DNA from: Parus major
Lineage: Eukaryota > Chordata > Aves > Passeriformes > Paridae
DNA: 64,000 nt
Direction of reading: 5' to 3'
NCBI RefSeq assembly: GCF_001522545.3
Contig: NC_031771.1
Location: 2,472,283-2,536,282, forward strand
Made by a program: the position numbers and the translations under genes. Shown piece by piece: positions 11,001 through 24,800 of this stretch. Position 1 is the stretch's first letter, and every line of letters begins with the position of its first letter. The notes beneath the pieces are model-generated. The model was given only the letters and a program-made list of their open reading frames with translations, was not told the DNA's origin and ran no database searches.

Positions 11001-14000
11001 GTTACTGAGCTTGGGCTGTACCCTTTTTCCTGGGATGTAGCTGGACTTGCTGGCTGCTGCCCAGCCTGAAGGGCTGTGGATATTTTTCAGAAAAAAATGG
11101 TAACCATGCAGCCTGAAAACAGGGATTAAACACAGCCAAGGGCTGCTGGGGCTCAGGGTGTGCTGGTGCTGGAGCCTCTCCTGTGCCTCATGCAGGCCAG
11201 TGGGATTGCCAGCCTGGCCCAGGGCTGGCTGCACACAAAGGTGGTCGCTGCTGACTGACAACGTGCCTTGCCCATTAAATGCCCAGCTTAGTGTGTCTTT
11301 CCTTCCAGTGCCGGTTTCCAGTGTCAGTGACTGCTGCTGGGGGCCCAGGGGCCTTGGCTGTGGGCTGTGCAGCTTGGCCAGGTCAGCCACCCCAGCCTCT
11401 GGATGGATCCTGCAGGCTCCTGTGAGACCCTGTTCCAGGCAGGGAATCCTCTCTTTATGTTCCCCTCAGCCCTCACACCGTGTTGGTGTTGTTACTTCTG
11501 ACCTCCAAACAGAATTATATTCCCAGCTCGATACAGGGAAGCAGACGGGCACAAGCCAAACACCGATACTCACGCGGACTGCCTTTATTTTGCAGCTCTG
11601 TAGAGTTTTGCTGTGCTGGTGCCTTGAGTCCTGCTCGCAGCTCCGGACCTCGTGTCTGCAGAAGGACACAGCGGAGTTAGAGAAGGGCACTAATGGTCAG
11701 TGGGCTGGAGCAGCAGCGTGCCAGGTGAGGGGGCTCCGTTTGGAGAGGGAAAGGCAGAGGCGAGCGAGGATCCAGCCCTGCTGCGAGCAGGAGGTGGCAG
11801 CACACGACCTCTGGAGGTCCCCTGCAGCCCAGCTTTATTTGTGGCTCTTGGGAAGCTCGATGGCGGTGAGTGCCGAATGCCGGGCATTAAATCCTCCAAT
11901 TAATCCAGTGGGCACTTAGCTGGAAGGAAATGGGCTGGAGACATGGAGTAGCTTTCTTACAGAGCAGGTACTGACCTCCCGGCGTTTGTTGCCCCAGGTT
12001 GTTGAGGTGGACGGTGGCAGCAGAAGGTTTTGGGCTTGGCTTAGGGTTTTTTAAAAGGTAAATTCAGGGAGGACAGGTCCATAAGGGAAACAGTCACAAT
12101 CCTTTGGTGGTGGATAAGGGCGGAGGGGAGGAGTGGGAGGCTGGGATGTCCGTGGAATGAGGGGTGGAGCTGCCAGAGGTTGGTGGGGGCTTTCCCACAG
12201 CCCAGGGCTGGGAGAAGGGATGACGACGTGACCTTCAGCTGCTTCCTGCATGGCTGCAGCTCTTGGGGAAGAGGTGTCAGCGCGGCTCAGGGAAGGGTAT
12301 TTGTCACCGAGTGTCCCCCAGCAGAGCTGGGAAAGCCACTTCATCCACTCCCAGTTGCAAAGTCGTGCTTTGGGGTTAACCCTTGTGTGGCTGCTGCAGA
12401 GGAGCACACTCGTATCTGGAGAGCAAATCCTTCAGGGGCTCAGGGAAGCCGGGTGCTGCGGGGAGCAGCACAGCGTGTGAGGCTGAGCTGGGATTGCAGC
12501 TGAAGGCTTGAAGGAAAAAGGCAGCAGTGCTCCACCGGGGTGTGGCTGCTGTGCCCTGGGGAGCTCCCTGGGCTTGGGGCACTGAGCAAACGCTTGGGTT
12601 TGTGAGTGCAGCCGTGTCATCCCAGTGCTCCTGAAGGAGATGCTGGCCTGTGCTGCTCTGGGCCCCACTGGAGCACACACAGACCCTGGGCTGGCATCTT
12701 GGGCAGATCCCTGACGTGAAGCACCGGCGTGCTGCCAAGTTGGTGGGAAGGTCACAGGGACGTGAGGAGTCAAGGGCATCAGGGGATGTTTTCCTGTGGG
12801 AAACAAGAAGCCCTGGCAGTGCTCCAGTACGGGCCCATGTTCCAACAGTGGGAACAGCACAGAAGTCAGGCTGCTGCTGAAGGTGATGGGGGCCGTGCCG
12901 GGAGGGGCTGGAGCGGGCAGCTGCTGCGCTTGCTCCAGGGAAGAACAAAAACAACGGGATGCTGTCAGATGCTGCAGCCACAGAGGTGCCCACAGGAGTC
13001 CAGGGCCTGTGCCAGGACAGCAGGACACTCACCTGGACCAGGCTGTGCCTGAGCCTTGTTGTGCTGGATTTGCCTGGCACAAGGGAATTGGGGTGGGTTT
13101 GTGCACAGCACCGAGGAAGTAAAACGTGTCTGTTGGACGTGGCTGTGTTTGGGACTGGGGAGCAGGAAAGCTGCCTTGGCAGCCAGGGAGACTCAGTCCT
13201 GCCTCTACAGGTGTTTGCTTCCCAGGGCTCACCAAGCCGGCACTGTGGCTCTGCTGGCTCCGGGCAGCACAAGGAGGCCAGGAAGGGTTCTGGGCAGTTT
13301 GGGGAGAGCCACAGTGATGCTGTTAATGGGGTGCATTTTGGAAGACAGAGCTCTCCCCAGAAGGCTGCCTTGAGCTGGGGCTGTGCCCAGTGGGGCAGTG
13401 GGAAACAGTGACAAGGACACAGTTACCTTCCCAGAGCAATGCTGAGCCGTGGTTGCAGCACCCCTGGGACAGCAAACTGCCCCAGTGGCACCCCCATCTC
13501 TGCTGAGGCCCAGCTGCCCTCCTTGCTGCTCCAGCCAGCTGGCGCAGGCTCCCCGTTCCCATCCTGCCAGCTCCTCTCCTTGTGTGCAGCTGTGAGTGCC
13601 CCATGTGCAAGGGAAGCAGGAATCTGCCCCTAAACCTGGGGGAGAAGAGCATGGGGAGAGAAAAGCCAGTGTAACTGAACTGGAAAAGGTGTGTAACGTG
13701 CCATGGGCTGGAAGCAGTGAGCCCCAGAGCTGGGGATACCCTGCAGCGCCAAGGTGCTTTGACACCTTGACCCTGCTCAGCAGCCTGGCTTTGGAAAACT
13801 GAGCCGTGGGAGGAGAAGGTCAGGGACTGAAAATACTCTAAGGACAGCAGGAAGGGCTGCAAGGGAAGGAAGACACACACCCTGCTGAGAAACGTGGTCT
13901 TGAGGGGGATTTTTTGAGCCATGGCAGGAAGAAGCTGAAACCCAAGCGGAGGCTGTGGTGGTGGACTGCTGCAGGAAGGTGGCACCTTGGAAGGCAGGGA

Positions 14001-14222
14001 GCAGGAGGGACTCCAGGCCAGGGGACACGGAGCAGTGTCCCAGCCAGGCTCTCAGCCTGGGAGGGTACCAGAGCCAGGGCTAAAGCTGGAACTGCTGGAG
14101 AGACAATGAGTTCGTGCTGGGTGACTCCCCTGGCTGCCCAGCCCCTCTCCAGGGGTCTGGCACACAGCAGCTCCCTGGCAGCCTCCAGGTAAAGCCAAGC
14201 CAGGCCTCGGGTGAAAAGCACA
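8076..14222. other. Region between SEPTIN11 and CCNI 3' ends
   Basis: This lies between the convergent 3' ends of SEPTIN11 (+) and CCNI (-). The part up to about 10.8 kb may still belong to a long SEPTIN11 3'UTR. The part at 12-14.2 kb is GC-rich and carries many long overlapping open frames on both strands, the longest 298 codons on the - strand at 12376-13272. None has a recognisable domain or a codon pattern that stands out from its shadows, so I treat them as chance. No repeat family was recognised. Confidence 0.55.
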
Positions 14223-14234
14223 ACACCAGACAGG

Positions 14235-15373
14235 GAATCCAGGACAACTTTCTTTATTGCTACCAGAAGGCTTTCATCAGTACAATGGCTCTGGATACGA
14301 TACCTTCCTCAGGGCTGTGGAGAGAGCTTACAGTCGGGACAGGGTGTTCTGAGAACAGGGTGTCACACGGAGGAGACGCGTTAAAGGGCTGGCTCTTGGT
14401 TAGAAGTTACATGAACACAAAACTCGGGGGTCGGGGTGTTTTGTTTTGGTTCTGTGGCTGGTGATGACACACGTTCCAAACCTCAGGCGTGCTCAGCCAC
14501 CCCGGCACCTCACCCAGCGGTGCTGGGAAACGTGCAGGGAGAACCGGGCTCTGCGTGGTTCAAGGGTTACATTTGGTGGAGAGAACCAAGCCTTGGTGAG
14601 AATCCACACTGAGTGCAACACAGCAAGAAAAAAATGGTTTCAGTTCTACAGATACAAAACCCAGTAACTGCTTTCTGTGTTGGGAAAGGCAAACTGGTGT
14701 AACTGGGAGAAGTCTCTGTGCGAGGCACAGAGCACCTTGATACTCCTGTGGGAATTACTGACGTGTGGAGCAGCTTGCGTTGGTTTGGGCTTCTTTCCTG
14801 CCTAATCGTTTGTTTAAATCCAGTTTTTCAATATTATCACATTTAAACACCCAACTATTAACAAAAGAGGTTTTCTGTTTAGAAGGGCAAAAGAAAGCTG
14901 CGGTGGAGGTGGGGCAGGACAGAACGTCATGCACGAGACTGGCTGAGAACTAAAAGAGGAGCAGGCAGAAAGGGAGCGAGGAGCGGGTGGGAATGGGATC
15001 AGCATTAGTTGGCTGGGAAACCCGGAACAGCTCCGCAGGGCTGCTGTGAGCTCTCGGATGTGGAGAATGGGCTACAACACACAGGAGCAGAAAAACAGTG
15101 GAACCAACAACACTAGAAAGGAACAGGTTTTTGCTACTTTTTTTGTTTGGTTTTTGGGTCTTTTTTTAGATTTTTATACTTTTTTGTGTTTTTACGTGCT
15201 TAAATAGTGGAACTAGAATTAGCCGCACAAGAAATAAAATTGAAGAAAGGGTCGGGATTTTTTTTTTTTTTTTTTTCCCCTGGTTTTCTTTTGGCTCCCT
15301 TCAGTTCAGCCTGACAAGGTACGGCCCCTTCTCGCCCCGCTGAGGACACGGGCTGCCAGCTCCCGTGGTGGCA
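14235..15373 (-). other. CCNI: CCNI 3'UTR
   Basis: This is the non-coding tail of cyclin I on the - strand, from just after the stop codon to the expected cleavage site past the AATAAA at 14253-14258. It includes an A-rich run (T-rich on the + strand at 15137-15290). The exact cleavage point is inferred. Confidence 0.75.
14253..14258 (-). promoter_or_regulatory. CCNI: CCNI poly(A) signal
   Basis: TTTATT on the + strand is AATAAA on the - strand. It lies 1.1 kb beyond the CCNI stop codon and is the only perfect hexamer I see in that stretch. Confidence 0.7.
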
Positions 15374-15835
15374 CTACATGACAGACACCGGCTGCAGAGG
15401 CGGGCAAGGGGACACGCTGCCCTCCTGCCGCGAGACGTCGGCGCCGCAAACAGAGCCCATGTTCTCCAGGGCCACCGCCTCCGGAGCCAGCTCTTCGTTG
15501 TAGAGGCGCTTGATGCCATCGTAGAAGTCGTCCACTTCCATCTCTTCCACCTTGCGCTTGGCGGAGCCTGGCTTGCAGCCGCCGGCGGGGGCGGGCAGGC
15601 GCGGGTAGAGCGCGGCTGTAGCTGAGACGGGCGCTTCTGGCCGGCCGTTGTCCTTGGAGAAACCTGGCCCTGGGACAGAGGAGGGCTGGCGGTGGAACAC
15701 TCCTCTGTTACAGGTCACCAGGGTCTGCTGGAGGGGACTGTAGACATATACAGAGTTGGGCAGCAGAGAAGGCTGCAGAGTGGAAAGGTGATGTGCCACG
15801 AGCTCCCGGCAGTGGATCAGCTGCGAGCTGTCCAT
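15374..15835 (-). CDS. CCNI: CCNI coding exon 6 (C-terminal tail)
   Basis: This exon encodes residues 233-385 and the stop. Its acceptor reads CTTCCCCCTCCAG before ATGGACAGC. The tail begins [17 protein letters not shown], passes through a Ser/Pro-rich segment, and has the conserved [15 protein letters not shown] block, which may act as a nuclear signal followed by an acidic patch. It ends [10 protein letters not shown]. Extra residues around [11 protein letters not shown] account for most of the length difference from the human protein as I recall it. Confidence 0.96.
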   Translation of the reverse strand: MDSSQLIHCRELVAHHLSTLQPSLLPNSVYVYSPLQQTLVTCNRGVFHRQPSSVPGPGFSKDNGRPEAPVSATAALYPRLPAPAGGCKPGSAKRKVEEMEVDDFYDGIKRLYNEELAPEAVALENMGSVCGADVSRQEGSVSPCPPLQPVSVM

Positions 15836-18800
15836 CTGGAGGGGGAAGACAAGCAAAGGTACGGCTGTTTTGGGATCGCTGTTCTGGCATCGCCAACAAC
15901 GCGCTGCATGCCGGACCCCTCCCACGGTGACTTCCTAAGATACACCCCCTGCTCCTTCGTGCACATCGTGGGGGGAAAGAGGCAGATCTTTGAGACAGTC
16001 AAGGATTTCACTGCCTGTGTTTTGCGGCTGTGAATGAAAGGAAGAGGCACTGCCGAGAGGGATTTCTCCCTGCTGTGTTTTCTCCCTGGTGCAGCAAGGG
16101 CCTGTGTACATCAGGGCACACGGCTGCTCCCCATCACCTCATGGAGGTGGCCAGGACTCCTATAGGGTCAGTGCTGTCTCTCCAGGCAGAGGCCCAGCCA
16201 CCCCCGCAGAAGAGGAGCAGCGGGCAGCCACGGGCAGCACGGAGCGGCAAAGCCCGGAACGCCGAGCGGGATGCGGCCCCGGTCCCTCCCCGCTCCGCGT
16301 GCGCCGCCCTCCTCACCTGTGCCTTCTGGAGCAGCTCGATGATGAGAGCCAGCCAGTCGGGGAGCAGCTTCTCCAGCTCCAGGCTGACGATGGCCAGCGC
16401 CAGCATGGAGCCCTTGAACTGCAGCAGCTGGAAACAGGCCATGCAGTGCAGCAGCTGTTTGGTGAGTGCCGCCACGTGCTGCGAGGGGCTCGGCATGGGC
16501 AGCAGGGCCAAGAGCTGCGGCCTGCTGGACACCGCCACGGCGTGGAACTGCAGGACACAAGCACAAGGGGCAGCTGCCGGCGCCGGCCAGGCCACGGCAA
16601 ACCTTGGGAGCAGCCTGGACACACAGGGATCCTCCAGCCTAACCCTGGGGGCAATTTCCACCCTGCAGGGAAAATCCCGACACGCTGAACCCACCAGAGC
16701 TCGCTGGTGGGACCTGTTTGGGCACCAGACTCTAGGGCTCTGCAAAAGGCATTCCCATCCACCCTTGTTCAGGGGTCCTAGCCCAACTCCTTGGGCAAGG
16801 AGTGAGGATAAAATTCCACAGAGAACCTGAGGACACCCCCCCATGATCTCCTCTCACGCGTGGATCTGGCTCTTGGCCATGCAGGTCTGCAGCAGGCATG
16901 GATCCACACTCCCGGCCCACCCTTGGGGCTTTCTCCATGGCTGCACTCATGGTTTCCCTGCTGCATGGTGCTGCTTTGAGGAAGACCAGTGGCAGTGAAG
17001 AGTTAGGGGCACAATTTTCAGGAGCTGTGAATCTGTGGCTGAAGACGCCCCAGACCAGGCCCAAGGGTCAGATGGCAGGCCCATGTTTTGGATACTGCAC
17101 TTTAAGAGTGACAGGTCTCCTGGAATTCTCTGGCAAGGCATTTTCTTTCAGAAACTACAGGTACAGAGGAATTACAAATCTATTTCCAAGGTCTTTGCTC
17201 CCCTACAGGTAGAATTTTTGTCTAGGTGCTTCTTGACACATTTGCACTGACAAGACACCAGAAAGAGCATCAGCAGCCCTTTACTTACAATATGAAGGAA
17301 ATCCAGTGGTGTTGCCATGTGAAGATCCCAGTTCAGTTTATCCAGGATGATCTTCTCCATTCTGCGAATTTCAGCTGGAGAACAACCACAAAAGCTATCC
17401 CGAGCCAACACTTTCAGTACTGGAATCCTCTGCAAAAGCCAAGGCAGAGAAAGAAAGGAGAGAACCAGTCAGTAGAGCAATCACACCAAAGGCTTCACCC
17501 CTCTCCTGGCAAGTGGCAGTGACCACGAGCAAGCAGAGGTAGGGCTGGGAGGGCAGACACAGTGCCACGGCAGGAAGAACAGAGTTACCTCATCTTCCTC
17601 AATGGTCTTTGCAGCGAGGAAGAAGCAGCTGATTGCAATACAGTTCAGGTACTTCGGACGGGCCTGTGGGACGGGAGGGCAGAGAGGGCTGTGTCAGTGG
17701 GATGCAGCCATGATGCCCTGATCCTCCTGCTGGGGCATCCCAAGCTGCAGGGTCTCCTTCTGGGTGTGCAGGTCTGACTACGCCCTGGCAGCGGGGCAAG
17801 CTGTGCCAAGCACAAATCCCTGCTCCGTGACGTCAGGCAGGGCAGGGATCTGCCAGCCCCGTGATCACAGTGGGCAGCACTGAACTGGGAAGAGCTCGGG
17901 TTCAGGCACTGCAGCAGAACTGGCAAAGAGAAAATCCTGAGGGGAGCTCGTCCCCTCACAGAAAAGCTGCTCCACCTGCTGCAGCAGAGCTTTGCTCTGA
18001 GTGCTGCTGCGGCTGACACATGAAATGGGAATGGGAATTGGAAAACACTGTCTTTGCCTGGGGAAGTGTAACTCAGGAATTAAAAAACCCTTGTGAAATT
18101 ACCACTTGTAATTTCACACTACAGTTCCCAGAACTGTGGCCCAGGGATTAGTTAGGGAGAGCTGCTCCCTTAGACAAGGAGATGGTTTTTAGGCAAGGTT
18201 GTAGCAATTTGGAGGGGAAAGGGTTTTTGTGAGCTTTGTACATGTGAACACCTTGGTAAGGGGCTTCACTCCCACTGGCAGTGTAACAGCCACTGGCCAC
18301 GGCCACCTCCTCCAGAGTGGAAAGGCAGAGGCTGTTGCTAAACCCTGGCACAGCTGCAGAGCCGTGAGCAGCTCCTGGCAGCTGGGCTCTCCTGCCTGTG
18401 CTCAGAGATGCTGAAGGCAAAGGCAAGTGAAAATCCTGCGCTCCCCGGCTGCACTCGTGCGTTCAGGTGTCCAAGGGAATGAATTCCCTTAGGACAGGAC
18501 TGGGACTGGGCCCTGCCGAGGGTGCTGTGCAGTGAGGTACAGCAACTCTGCTGGCTCTGGGTAACAGTGCCAGCAGTCTCCAAGTCTGTTCCTGGGGCAG
18601 GGACTGGTGGTGTTCATAGTGAAATCCCACAGAGCAGCCCCTGAAAAAACAGGAGTGGAGAGGAATGAACTCTGTGGGAGAGGAATACTGGGGCGGGAGC
18701 ACACAAAGGCCCAGTGCTCATCCAGGGAAAGCCCCTTTGCCCTTCCTGCTCGCTGCCCAAAGCACACAGTGGGCTCTGGACTCATAGTCCCACATTTTCA

Positions 18801-21800
18801 GTACCGGCTCCCTGGCTGCTCCAGCTTGCTGAAATAAAACCTGCACTTGGGGGCACTGGCTCCTGAGGGATCTTAATCTTTGCTGCAATCTCGGCATTCC
18901 AGCAAATCAGCTACTTGAGATTCTTAAAAAGAGTAACTTCCATGGCTTGCATGAAAACATGATCAATATTTATTAATATTTAAGGGGTGAGTTAATGAAT
19001 GATGTCAGTGGTGTTGTAGCAAAGTCTCCCACAGGGGAAAGCAAGGGCACAAGGCTGGGAACGCATCCTCCAGCTGCCATCTCCTAGGGGATATTGCTCA
19101 CCCAACACGCTGCTGCTGAGGGGTGACACACGTGCACACGAGACCATGATTGGACCAGGATTGCTGAGCATGGAATGGAACTGAGCAAATGTGGTCAGAG
19201 ATCAACTTCCACAGCCTGACTTCACAGCTCCAGGCCAGGGATTCCACGTTGGAGCAAAGTGTGTTTGGTCACTCAGCAGGTACAAAGCATGGCCCAGCTA
19301 AGGGGGCCAGAGGGGCAGCAGGTCCCAGCTCCAGCAAGCCCAAAAGGTTTTCTCCCTGTTTTTAAGCAGTTTCTGTGGAGGAACAGCCTGAAACCCAAAG
19401 GGGCTCATCCATTCCAGTTGGGTTGAGCACAGCAGGAGGGCACAGCGGCCACATGGAAAGCCTGCACCTGTGTTTGCTTCCCTTTTTCCTTCCCACCTCT
19501 CACACCGGTCCAAGATGGGAGTCCATCTGGCTGTAGAGCAGCTTGGTAGGGAACTACTCTCCCAGAAGCTGTTGTCTGTGTTTCAACCCTCTCGGCCCAT
19601 TTTGTTTCCCCATTGCCCTGCACCAGCCCCCCCACGCCAGGCTCAAAGCTCTGCTCAGTTCTTTTTTGGGCTGGTTTCCCGCTAGCAGGTGCCCCAGCAT
19701 TTCGGGGTGGTACAAACAGGAGGAAAGCAGCCATGGAGGTGAGCAGGGCCCGTCCCTGGTGCTGCTGTCCGAGGGCTGGCCTGGGGCTCATGGGCACTGC
19801 CTCAAGGACTGCCCTCTGGCTGTCCAAACCCCCCAGCTCTGGCTGCAGAGCACAGCAGGTGCTGCCCACACACGTGTGAGCAGGGCAGGGGCGCGGGCCG
19901 GGGGAAGGAAGCGCTTCCTGTGGCCACAGCAGCGACCGCGCGCTACGGGCAGCAATCTGTTCCCGTCTGGGGAGCTGCAAATATTTACCTTTACTGCTGC
20001 TAAAAACCTGTCCAAGAGGCTGATGGCCAGGGCGAGCGTTTCTGGGTAAAGGTGGAACTGGTACTTGAGCTTGGCCAGCCACTGGATGACCTCATCCCTC
20101 TGCCTTGGAGAAATGGCTACATCCTGGGGGAGAGAAAGACAGACTGTTCTTACACACGGGCTGGGAAAGTCCCAAAGGGGCTCACTCGGCACAGAAACAA
20201 AACCTCCTTTGGAAATGGGGAGCTTGGAGCCAGCCCCAGTCACCACTTTGTCCCTGCAGTTACTTATCCCATCCCAAAAACATGCCCTGGAAAAGACAAC
20301 TTTGCTTACAGCAATCCCAAACCTCACTCCAGTGTCACTGTACAGTGGGGAAAAGAGGATGGGTGACCTGTAGTTTGTCAAGCACTGGCAGGCTCAGCTC
20401 CAGAGCAGTGCCCAGAAATGTATTATTTATTTAGTTATTCTTTTTTATTGTTTTTTTAACCTCCTCAGATCCATGTGGATACACAGAAATTCCCAGCTGG
20501 AACAAAACTCCCCTTGCCAACGGCAGAGTGGAGGCACTTGGCTGGGGTTTTGTGGGGAAAGGTTTATTTTTTTTCTTCAGCTTATGGGGATTTTTTTAGC
20601 TCAGTACCTGTCAAATAAAGAAAATTGCAAACAACTGACACAAGGCTCTCTGTGGCTCAGTGACCTGGGAACAGGGAGGCAGCAGCCACAGCCTTGCCTG
20701 CAGTTTGGGTTTGGTGCTTGGTTTAGATGTTTGGCCATTGTCTCCCCCATCGATCTGTTTGGACAAGAGCTACATTTCAACCACACGTACAGCTCAGTCA
20801 CTGACACAAAATCCTTCCCTGTGACCCAGTTCAGAAATATCTCCAGCTTTCCTAGAGCCCTTCACATCAACCAAGGAACTGTCTGGTCTCGCTCCAGTGG
20901 GGATTATTGGGGACAATCAGCAGGGATGTGTCCACAAACATGAAAAGCTGGGCTGTAACTGCCGCTGGTAATGCCATGAGGGCAAAGCAGCAGGAATTCA
21001 GAATAAAACCACCCCAGTACTGATACAAAATAAATACTTCAAGCTACATCTACCACTGAAACACCTCGGTGTCACCAGCACTGTCTGCTGCTCCAGATGG
21101 GCCTCTGCTCTCAGCTGCTGCTCAGCTACAGCCCGGCTCTTGAATAAGAAGTGCCTGCTGTTTTCTCCAAGAAACACGGGTTCTGGTGAAATGTGAGCCC
21201 GCCTGGGGCAGGAGGGCCCAGGAGCACAATGAACACACTGCACACCAGGAGATGTTACTGAACGCTCTGCTCAAGGTTCCCAAGAGGGGAAAGGGACCTG
21301 GGCTGTCCCCAGGGGGAAGAAAGGGGAATGCTCAAGGAGGGGCTGGAAATATTCTGGGCAGGGGAGGGAGGGCTCTGCCTCAGCAGCATGGAGGGATTTC
21401 AACACCACCACCTTCCCCAGCCCTTCCATCCTTGGCAAATCCCATTCCTGCTCGATCCCACCACAACAGGCAGCAGCTTCCACAGCTCCCAGTGCTGTCT
21501 GTCCCGGCTGGGCGCTGTTTCCCTGTGCCTGCCCAGGCAAAAGGTGAGGTCTTCTCCTAAAACCAGCATGGCTGGGAAGGGGAAGACTCTCTCTCTGTGT
21601 GCTGCCTCTCCTCCCCAGCCCTCCTGCGGCCTGCCCTTGGATCTCGCTGCCCATCCTGGGCAGGCACCAGGCACCATTTCAGACTCGGGGTGAGCACTGC
21701 TGGCAGGGATGGAACTTGGGGAGCAGCAGCTGCTGCTGGAGAAGTGTTTGACCCAAAGCCACAGCACAGCTGGGATGTGAGATCAAACCAACCCAGCCCC

Positions 21801-24800
21801 ACAGGGCCTGGGAGGAAGGAACAACTGCAAAGCACCCTCAGCTCGGTGCATGTCCAGTGCAAGGAAGGCTCCAAAATTGAACTGGCTCCTTAAGAACTAC
21901 CTGGGGAAATAAAGGAAAGGGAGGGAGTCTCCAGCTCTTTTTGGCACCCAACAAGAAAGGTGTCTACTCCAGACCCTATCTGCAAATAAAGGATTGGGAG
22001 GATGGAGGCAGAATCCCCTCACACAGACGGACAGACAGGTGAGTTTGAACTCCAGGAAAGGTTTGTTACAGCCTGTTTTAGGAGACAGGAGCAGGAGTGA
22101 GAGCTGGTACCCCCACCCTCACAAACACTGCTGCTGCTCCACACAGGGCAAGGAGCTTCCCACACAAATGCCAGGCTCCATCCCTCTCTCAGAGCTGTCT
22201 CTGTGACAGCCTCAGAACACAAGTAACAAAATGCAGCACAGTAAAATTAATTAAGCAGCGAGGTCGCTGATCCTTAGTTAATTGAAACTAAAAGCAAAAC
22301 TGAGACACTCTGGGGGCTGAAAGTGAGAAAGTCCCTTGGGGTAGAAAGCCAAGGTTCCTCCTTGGGGCAGAGATCCTTCCTGTGTGTCAGCCCTGCTCGA
22401 GGCAGGAGAACCAGGGGCTGAGACGTGAGTGCTCCGAGGGCAAGCACAGAGCAAATCATCTCTAGGGATGCTGATCTCTCTCGTACCTGGAGACTCATGG
22501 AATATTTAGGCTGAAATAAATATTATCTGTGAACAAAAACATGACTCTGTTTTCACTGCTGCCTAATTGAGAGGAAACACCTCAGCTAATGATCTTTCCC
22601 TTAATATTTCGTGTCAGGTGTTCTGCTCTTTCCCCATCTGTTGCTGCCTGGGCCCTGTGGGCTCCTGAGCAGTCAGCAGGTGACCTTCATTAGGATTGGA
22701 AATAAACTGAGCTCTCTGGACTCCTCAAGAGGTACAGAGAACAAGTGGGGAAACACAGTGAGCCAGGACAGGAAAGAAAGGAGGCATGACACAAGTGACA
22801 CTCACTTGCTATAAAAATAAATCCAAAAATCTTCACTGATGTCTCTCTCAAGCAAAAAGTTACTCATTAACATGCAGAAATCAACCTTTCACCAGTCTTT
22901 ACTGCTCCATTTCTCAAGCCTTAATCCCAAGAAAATGCCTGAATGTCACCTGCATCTCATATAACCTGTGGGGGAGAGGGGAAAGGGGAACCAGAAGGGA
23001 AAAAAATCCAAATCCATTCAGAAACAGGAGGAGGTTCCAGACTCAGGCTACCATTTTTTCATGCTGAAAAGCCTTTGTGAGATCTGGCTTTGGTATGCTC
23101 CACATACCCAGGACACTGGCCTGCATTTAAAAGGAGGGAATAGGAATTTTTAGACAAGAACTACAAACAAAACAGAAGAATCAGGTACATTAAATCACCA
23201 GGAATGAAGTCCCCAACAGATCCTGCACCCCATCCTAAAAATGGAAAGTCTTCCTGCTTCTGTAACTATGGGTTTCTTTCTTCCTGTCAAAGACCTCCAC
23301 TGATACCTATTTAGAAACAGTTTGTTCTGGTTTTAAACACCAGCACCAAAAATGTCTCCTAAAGAGTCATAACAGAAAGTTTACTCCCCAAAAATACCTC
23401 CCCTAGTGTCTCCAGTCAGACCAATGGATTTCTGCAGACACACTCAACGTTTTGTCACTGGCAAAGCAGGTGAGTTCATTAAACCTCTGTGCAGCCGCTC
23501 CACCCTCGGAGCAGGGAACGGAAAGTTCCACACGCTTCGGGGTGCCAGATCTGATCCAAGGAAGGATGCACATTTCCCGATTGCCACGGGAAATAAACGA
23601 CAAGGGAGGTATTAGGCTCCCTTAAGGCTTCCAGAAGAAGGCAGTGGATGTTAGGGAATCTGACCTTCTCCCAGATATTAAAAAAAATAGGATAATTCAT
23701 ATTACATGTGCCTGCACCGTCGCCAAAGTGAATGCTGGGGGAACATGGAACAGTTGGACAAGCTGGGTGTCAGGAGCTGTAGGAACAGAGGGAAATGTGT
23801 GGCTACAGACAGGAGCATTCCCAGCTGCTTTGTGGCCTCCCAAGCCCGGGTTTCCCCCAGCAGGCAGCTGTGTTTACGCTCTCCTCTCCCTCTGACCTTC
23901 CTACATCTCACACTCACACACGCAGCTTCCACTCCTGGTTAGCAGTCCCTTACTGCTAGGAAACATTTAGTAGCACAGCACTGGTAATGTCAGTGTCTGA
24001 GCTGACATGTAGGAAAAGAGAAAGAAAAAGGTTACACCGAGACAAGAGTTTTGGGGGTGGAAATTCCAGGAGTGAGGACAAGCACAGAGGAGGAGGGACT
24101 GCTGTCAAGTCTGCCTGAGGCAGGTGCTGGTTTCTGAGCCACCAGAACCAACTTCACCACGGCAGAACGGCAAGTGCCTCATCTCTGTGAAATCTTCACC
24201 CATGAATCTGGTTTGGCTACCCCATCTTGTTATCCTGTCATCTTATCTCCCTACATTATAATCACCCCAGGAGCACAGCCAGCAGGGAATGACGGGCTGG
24301 TTTACCATAAGCCAGAGTCTTAAGCTGTACGTGCCTCAAGACAGCCACAGCTACAACGCACTCCACACCTCTGACAACCAGATCACTCCTTTGGAAACCA
24401 AAACGTGGATTAACAAAACTAATACTGAGGCCCTTAAAAATGTATTTGCTCCTGCCCAACAGCAGCAGCTTCTTGTTTGCCAGACAGAGAAAACAAAGAC
24501 GTCAGGGATTAGCTCTGAGTGCAGCTGACTTACCTGTGTGAACGTTTCATGTGCTGCAATAACAGCAAGCCTGGATCTGGGCCCTCACTGCGGTTGTTTC
24601 AGCCCAGCCCAGCAACAAAGGGCCAGAAATTCCGTGACAACGTCCTCACGTTCCACGTTTTGTTTCAGACAGAACTTTGTGGAGTGCACAGGAGAGACAG
24701 AGCCTCCTCCCAAAGGAGCACAAACCCACTTTGGGCTGGGTGAGGCCATGAGGGGCCCGGTCCAACCTCCCTGTGGCACAAGATGGGGCTTAGACTATGG

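Noticed and set aside
12376..13272. 298-codon - strand open frame between SEPTIN11 and CCNI
   Set aside because: GC-rich DNA with many equally long frames on both strands, no splice context and no known domain.
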